In this document: piece after piece, positions 20,630-23,351 of the stretch | Layout of the letters: every line of letters begins with the position of its first letter | How positions within the stretch are numbered: the first letter of the stretch is position 1 | Source: a virus | Direction: 5' to 3' (one strand) | DNA: 23,351 nt | Virus record (IMG/VR): IMGVR_UViG_3300002514_000114 | Coordinates: 1-23,351 of that record | Position numbers and translations under genes: made by a program | The notes under the pieces: generated by a model | Told to the model about the DNA's origin: nothing | The model's database searches: none | What the model saw: the letters and a program-made list of their open reading frames with translations, nothing else

Positions 20630-21083
20630 CGACTTCCGCAGCCTCAGTTTCGAGTTCAATTAGGCGTTCAAGATACCAGCGTGCCTTCTTGAGATCGCGG
20701 AGGGGGGTGCCCTTGTGAGAGTGGCGCGAGACATATTTGACGACATTGCCGGCATGGAAACCCAATCCCCAATCTTCAATAATGTCGATGACCTCGTGGG
20801 TGCCCTGGTTGTAGTGCGTTGGGTGGTCAACGAGACTGGTCTTCGAGCATCGGCGACTGCAGCCCGGGGGCAATACGGGAGAGGATGGGGAAAATGCGGG
20901 AGCCGCGGGGGAGGCGCGCTCAAGGTGTTCGGCGTACTCCTTTGCTACTTCGGATGTGTCTGGCTCCTGTGTTTTCAGGTCGTCGTCGTCGAAGTTCTCG
21001 AATGGATCGAGCTGCTGCTGTTCAGTTCGCGCAGGTTCGTCCTTGGTTACGTTAAATTTAATCTTCCAATTATCATCGGTCAT
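20619..21083 (-). CDS. DUF3310 protein (T7 gp1.7-like nucleotide kinase domain)
   Basis: Protein of 154 residues. Residues 1-80 are a low-complexity acidic/Pro-Ser linker. Residues 85-145 are a typical DUF3310: DHPTHYNQGTHEVIDIIEDW, then AGNVVKYVSRHSHKGT and DLKKARWYLERLI. The domain is shared with phage T7 gp1.7, which is a nucleotide kinase for dTMP/dGMP; the motif DHPxHY is the hallmark. It therefore probably helps phage dNTP metabolism, in keeping with the IMPDH/GMPR nearby. A perfect AAGGAGG lies inside the end of the upstream gene. Confidence 0.92.
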   Translation of the reverse strand: MTDDNWKIKFNVTKDEPARTEQQQLDPFENFDDDDLKTQEPDTSEVAKEYAEHLERASPAAPAFSPSSPVLPPGCSRRCSKTSLVDHPTHYNQGTHEVIDIIEDWGLGFHAGNVVKYVSRHSHKGTPLRDLKKARWYLERLIELETEAAEVDAD

Positions 21084-21330
21084 TTTCTAAAACCTCCTTA
21101 GTTTTGTTAATGCACTGCGGGCAGAATAGCCTAACCGCTTGTTCTTCTTCTCTAACTGTGACTGTCCATTCCATTGCCATTTGGCGATTCTTGCGGTCGA
21201 ATGGCTCTGTGCAAGCGCTGCAAGCCTCCGGCAAGTGGTCGAAGAGGGAAATTTTTTCGGCGAGGGCTTTTTCTTCTTGCGAAGCCTTCTTCATCATCTT
21301 CTCTCTTGCGCGCCGCTGCTGCCGGTTCAT
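21073..21330 (-). CDS. Small Cys4 zinc-ribbon protein
   Basis: Protein of 85 residues, starting MNRQQRRAREKMMKK, a very basic helix, followed by a zinc-ribbon layout: CSAC at residues 37-40 and CPQC at 70-73, with a beta strand (MEWTVTVREEEQAVRLF) between. Zinc ribbons of this kind bind nucleic acid or proteins; the specific role is unknown. Coupled by ATGA to the signal-peptide gene upstream and overlapping DUF3310 downstream by 11 bases. From memory this architecture is seen in other phages. Confidence 0.78.
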   Translation of the reverse strand: MNRQQRRAREKMMKKASQEEKALAEKISLFDHLPEACSACTEPFDRKNRQMAMEWTVTVREEEQAVRLFCPQCINKTKEVLENDR

Positions 21331-21746
21331 CCTGTTGTCCCCCTGTATTTACACTCACACATTATTTCTCGCAAGTAGACCCCCTCCGGATAAGTTTCAA
21401 GCTCAACCTCCCAACATTCTGCGTGCTCGGCATCGTCTGGTTCACTAACATGAAAGATAATAGATGCTTCGGCGGACGTAGCGTCCAAAGGAATAGCCCT
21501 GTAAGCGTTAGGGGGGAGGAATTCCCACGAAGAGAGCATATACATATCGCTAATAGAAACGTCGTATACCAATAACTGCTCTGAATATGCTGCGTCAGGG
21601 TGGGCGTTATTGAAACAGACACAAAAGTCAAGCTTATCTGAATACCACCACTTATCCTCGAATGCCACTCTCTCAAGTACTCCGGTATCACCAAAATTTG
21701 GCATACACGATAGCATCAAAGGTAAAAATAGCGAAAAAGCCCTCAT
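21327..21746 (-). CDS. Secreted or lipoprotein-like protein, 139 residues
   Basis: Starts MRAFSLFLPLMLSCMPNFGD, a short signal peptide ending LMLSC. This is a near-lipobox: position -1 is Ser and +1 is Cys14, while -3 is Met instead of Leu. It may therefore be lipidated and anchored in a membrane. The mature part is acidic, beta-rich and has several Cys (FCVCFN, ECWEVELE, MCECKYRG), which could form disulfides outside the cytoplasm. No family recognised. Possible roles are superinfection exclusion or lysis control. Coupled by ATGA to the methyltransferase gene. Confidence 0.72.
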   Translation of the reverse strand: MRAFSLFLPLMLSCMPNFGDTGVLERVAFEDKWWYSDKLDFCVCFNNAHPDAAYSEQLLVYDVSISDMYMLSSWEFLPPNAYRAIPLDATSAEASIIFHVSEPDDAEHAECWEVELETYPEGVYLREIMCECKYRGTTG

Positions 21747-22213
21747 CTATTCATCGCTCCAACAATCTGTTGTCGGTTAGCGCTGTTGAACACGGCGACC
21801 ATAGATGGGAATGGGGCACAATTTTGGGCTGAGCCGAACTTGAGGCGACCCTTAACGAAATAAATCTCGCTTGCCTTTAAAATATAGTTATGAAAGTACT
21901 TTGTATCTGTTCTCGCGGGACATAAAAGCACTACGGTAGTATCCGGCTTAAGAGATTCTTCATAGCACTTGCGGGCCCAACCCTTCATATTGTCGTATGG
22001 AGGATTCACAAACACTGTGTGCCCTCCCCAGTCTTGTGCCAGCCCATCATCAGATTCTGTAAAATACTTGGCGCACTTTGCGTTGTCTTCTGATGAGCAG
22101 GGGTCCAGATCAAAGGGTCCCATCATCCAGTCCAACTTACTAAAGAAGTCCTGCGGGGTTGCCCATTTGCCTGTCTTTGACGAGAACATTAAGTCTTGTG
22201 TCGACTTGTTCAT
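21743..22213 (-). CDS. Phage-type DNA N6-adenine methyltransferase
   Basis: Protein of 156 residues of the phage Dam-like family (PF05869 type, recalled). Order: FSSKTGKWATPQDFFSKLD at the start, FDLDPCS at 34-40 for SAM binding, the catalytic NPPY at 70-73, CPARTDTKYFH around 98-108 and FVKGRLKFG, ending FPSMVAVF. It transfers a methyl group to N6 of adenine in DNA; NPPY is the beta-class catalytic motif. Such enzymes shield phage DNA from restriction. It is short but complete. Coupled by ATGA to both neighbours. It differs in family from the D12 enzyme at 14515-15426. Confidence 0.95.
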   Translation of the reverse strand: MNKSTQDLMFSSKTGKWATPQDFFSKLDWMMGPFDLDPCSSEDNAKCAKYFTESDDGLAQDWGGHTVFVNPPYDNMKGWARKCYEESLKPDTTVVLLCPARTDTKYFHNYILKASEIYFVKGRLKFGSAQNCAPFPSMVAVFNSANRQQIVGAMNR

Positions 22214-22458
22214 TGGGGTTGCCCGCTCAACAGCTTGTAATTGTCATAGACTTCATCAATATCAACATCACCCTTGTATAGTCGGTATGCTTTGACTGCG
22301 GCACGAAGCTCGTCAGTGTTTAGCCAACCATTCTCTCGGAACTCATCGCGAAGCTCTCGCTTCTGCTCCTTGTAAGGCTCGATGGCATGCTCAATCGCCG
22401 CCAACGAACGGATGTATTCTACGATGTATCGCTTCTTCTCTTCTTCTGTATTGGCCAT
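22210..22458 (-). CDS. GapR/DUF2312-like small helical protein
   Basis: Protein of 82 residues, all helical. The order YIRSLAAIEHAIEPYKEQKR, ELRDEFRENGWLNTDELRA, then AVKAYRLY resembles GapR (DUF2312), a small protein that binds overtwisted AT-rich DNA in alphaproteobacteria, which has an IExLExEKK helix, AEAKGNGFD turn and ALRxxxRLRK helix. Basic content is lower than in GapR, so the match is moderate. It is the first gene after the promoter at 22490-22518, with AAGGAG and a good spacing. If right, it would assist phage replication or transcription. Confidence 0.55.
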   Translation of the reverse strand: MANTEEEKKRYIVEYIRSLAAIEHAIEPYKEQKRELRDEFRENGWLNTDELRAAVKAYRLYKGDVDIDEVYDNYKLLSGQPQ

Positions 22459-22484
22459 TTTTTCGGCTCTCCTTTTTAGTTACT

Positions 22485-22518
22485 CTGTTATAGTAACAGA
22501 TGTTGGTGGTTTAGTCAA
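22485..22518 (-). promoter_or_regulatory. Sigma70-type promoter with palindromic -10
   Basis: Minus strand TTGACT (22513-22518) and TACTAT (22490-22495) have a 17-base spacer. The -10 is wrapped in the palindrome CTGTTA-CTA-TAACAG (22485-22499), a candidate operator. The start is expected near 22483, with the ATG 25 bases beyond. It would drive the nine genes down to the sigma4-like gene. Confidence 0.75.
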
Positions 22519-22537
22519 GCGGTTTTTGAAAGTATTT

Positions 22538-23281
22538 TTATATTTCTTCTGTCGCGACTTCTTTCTCAATGAAGTCAATACCGTATGCTCGTGTGAGGTA
22601 CTGCTTAACAAGAAAGTCTCTCTGTTCGTCAGTTTCTGATTCTGAAAACACATAATTATATGTTTGCTTCTCTTGGGAAAGTTCGTGCTTGAGTTCTTTT
22701 AACTCTTTCTTCATCCAGCGGGTTTGTTGGCGGTAGTTTTTCGGTGTCTTCACCCTGTATCTCTCGGCGAGGTCTACAAGAATAAAATATCTTCTTTTCT
22801 CATACGAAGATCTTGCTGCTTGAAACTCCTCCGTCATTTCACTCTTTTCTTCTTCTGTGAAGTCTCCGGCCTCCAACTTGTCCGGGTGTAATAGTAAGGC
22901 GAGCTTCTTGAAAACTACTTTAAATGATTCGTGGATCTCCCGCTCGTCTTGCGTCATCTCATATTCTGTTTCGACTATTTCTTCGCTTTCTTCTTCGGCA
23001 TCTACTCTTATATCGTCTTCTTTTAGAGCGATCTCAGTCATTGAAGGGTCTTCGCCCTCTGCGGCTGCTTCAGCTGCCTCTTGTTCTCGACGCTGTTCGT
23101 CGGCATGCTGCTGGTGTATGGACTCCATATCGATATTGTACCTCTCGCAAACCTCTTCGCAATACTCGCCAAAGTCACGACTAGCCTCTTCAGATATGCC
23201 CTTAACACAGTCCATTTCTGTATGGACGTATCTTAACTCGTTGATAAGGCGTTTCCATTTAAGTTTGTCGCTTGCAGCCAC
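22538..23281 (-). CDS. J-domain (DnaJ-like) protein
   Basis: Protein of 247 residues. FKKLALLLHPDKLEAGD carries the HPDK motif (132-135) between two helices, followed by EMTEEFQAARSSYEKR and the next helix VDLAERYR, a J-domain pattern. J-domains stimulate Hsp70 (DnaK) ATPase. It is internal, with a helical N-terminal part (1-120) containing a low-complexity Glu/Ala stretch, and a basic coiled C-terminal part (190-220). There is no G/F or Cys-rich region, so it is not a full DnaJ. The start is GTG at 23281 with GGAGG seven bases away. It may direct host Hsp70 to phage proteins. Confidence 0.82.
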   Translation of the reverse strand: MAASDKLKWKRLINELRYVHTEMDCVKGISEEASRDFGEYCEEVCERYNIDMESIHQQHADEQRREQEAAEAAAEGEDPSMTEIALKEDDIRVDAEEESEEIVETEYEMTQDEREIHESFKVVFKKLALLLHPDKLEAGDFTEEEKSEMTEEFQAARSSYEKRRYFILVDLAERYRVKTPKNYRQQTRWMKKELKELKHELSQEKQTYNYVFSESETDEQRDFLVKQYLTRAYGIDFIEKEVATEEI

Positions 23282-23351
23282 TACTCATCCTCCACATTAA
23301 GTAGTACTATGGAGGATGAGCGGCGGGCGATCAGCGGCGCTTGCCTTGTCC
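23281..23351 (-). CDS. C-terminal end of an upstream gene (partial)
   Basis: One minus-strand frame is open from the window edge to a TAG at 23281-23283, giving about 22 residues ending SSSIVLLNVEDE. Its stop shares one base with the GTG of the J-domain gene (TAGTG), the coupling type common here. Another frame, ending GQGKRR, is also possible, so this call is tentative. Confidence 0.4.
   Translation of the reverse strand, partial: TRQAPLIARRSSSIVLLNVEDE
23284..23320 (-). promoter_or_regulatory. Hairpin that masks the J-domain Shine-Dalgarno
   Basis: In the minus transcript CTCATCCTCCA (23310-23320) pairs perfectly over 11 bases with TGGAGGATGAG (23284-23294), with a 15-base loop. The second arm contains the GGAGG ribosome binding site for the GTG at 23281. 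Folded RNA would block initiation unless the upstream gene is being translated or the stem melts. Confidence 0.7.

Noticed and set aside
1-23351. CRISPR arrays, insertion sequences, integrase or attachment sites
   Set aside because: No regularly spaced direct repeats, no transposase or integrase motifs, and no long terminal repeats were seen on reading the window. The tRNA gene shows no adjoining integrase.

Overview
The window looks like part of a large tailed-bacteriophage genome, most likely a marine myovirus or jumbo-type phage infecting a proteobacterium. No capsid, tail, terminase or polymerase gene is visible, so this rests on architecture and gene content. Every convincing gene (about 42) is on the minus strand, neighbours are joined by ATGA/GTGA/TAATG overlaps, the longest gene-free stretch is under 150 bases, most genes have a clear Shine-Dalgarno, and many products are small and unknown. 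The recognisable genes are typical phage auxiliary functions. Five sigma70-type promoters with exact 17-base spacers suggest use of a proteobacterial-type host RNA polymerase. Transcription runs from high to low coordinates, and the layout below follows that direction.

23351-18578: a partial upstream gene ends in a hairpin that masks the Shine-Dalgarno of a J-domain (HPDK) protein gene. A promoter with a palindrome over its -10 then drives a metabolic and regulatory unit: a GapR/DUF2312-like protein, a phage-type adenine methyltransferase, a signal-peptide protein, a Cys4 zinc-ribbon protein, a DUF3310 protein, a thioredoxin, a CBS-less IMP dehydrogenase/GMP reductase, a ribbon-helix-helix-like protein and a Cys-rich sigma region-4 protein.

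18502-10302: an acidic low-complexity protein preceded by a CTATTTA motif; a dyad-rich promoter driving a membrane protein, a ClpP-like protease and a PD-(D/E)xK-like nuclease; then a perfect consensus promoter driving a Dam (D12) methylase, a full-length GroEL, a small 'GDLV' protein, two unknown proteins, a cysteine-less glutaredoxin-fold protein, a D12-methylase-like protein lacking its catalytic motifs, a four-helix membrane protein and a cupin.

10258-2533: a 1225-residue multidomain protein, a membrane-anchored trypsin-like protease, two small proteins, a nucleotidyltransferase-fold protein, a Cys-rich-tail protein, a CPWC glutaredoxin and small unknowns. Three gaps here carry the CTATTTA motif. 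2464-1: two short sigma70-driven units, one ending with a tRNA-Val(GAC) gene, followed by a dense run of tiny genes, many of which belong to one divergent family of small predicted beta-barrel proteins ('VGDLV...GIVLE...').

Taken together, the window encodes protein folding and turnover (GroEL, J-domain, ClpP, trypsin-like protease), DNA methylation (two active-looking methylases and one degenerate relative), thiol redox control (two CxxC proteins and one cysteine-less relative) and purine supply (IMPDH/GMPR, DUF3310). The most notable unexplained items are the small-barrel paralogue family, the two apparent promoter classes (TTGACA-17-TATAAT and CTATTTA) alongside a sigma4-only protein, the methylase-like pseudoenzyme and the Shine-Dalgarno-masking hairpin.
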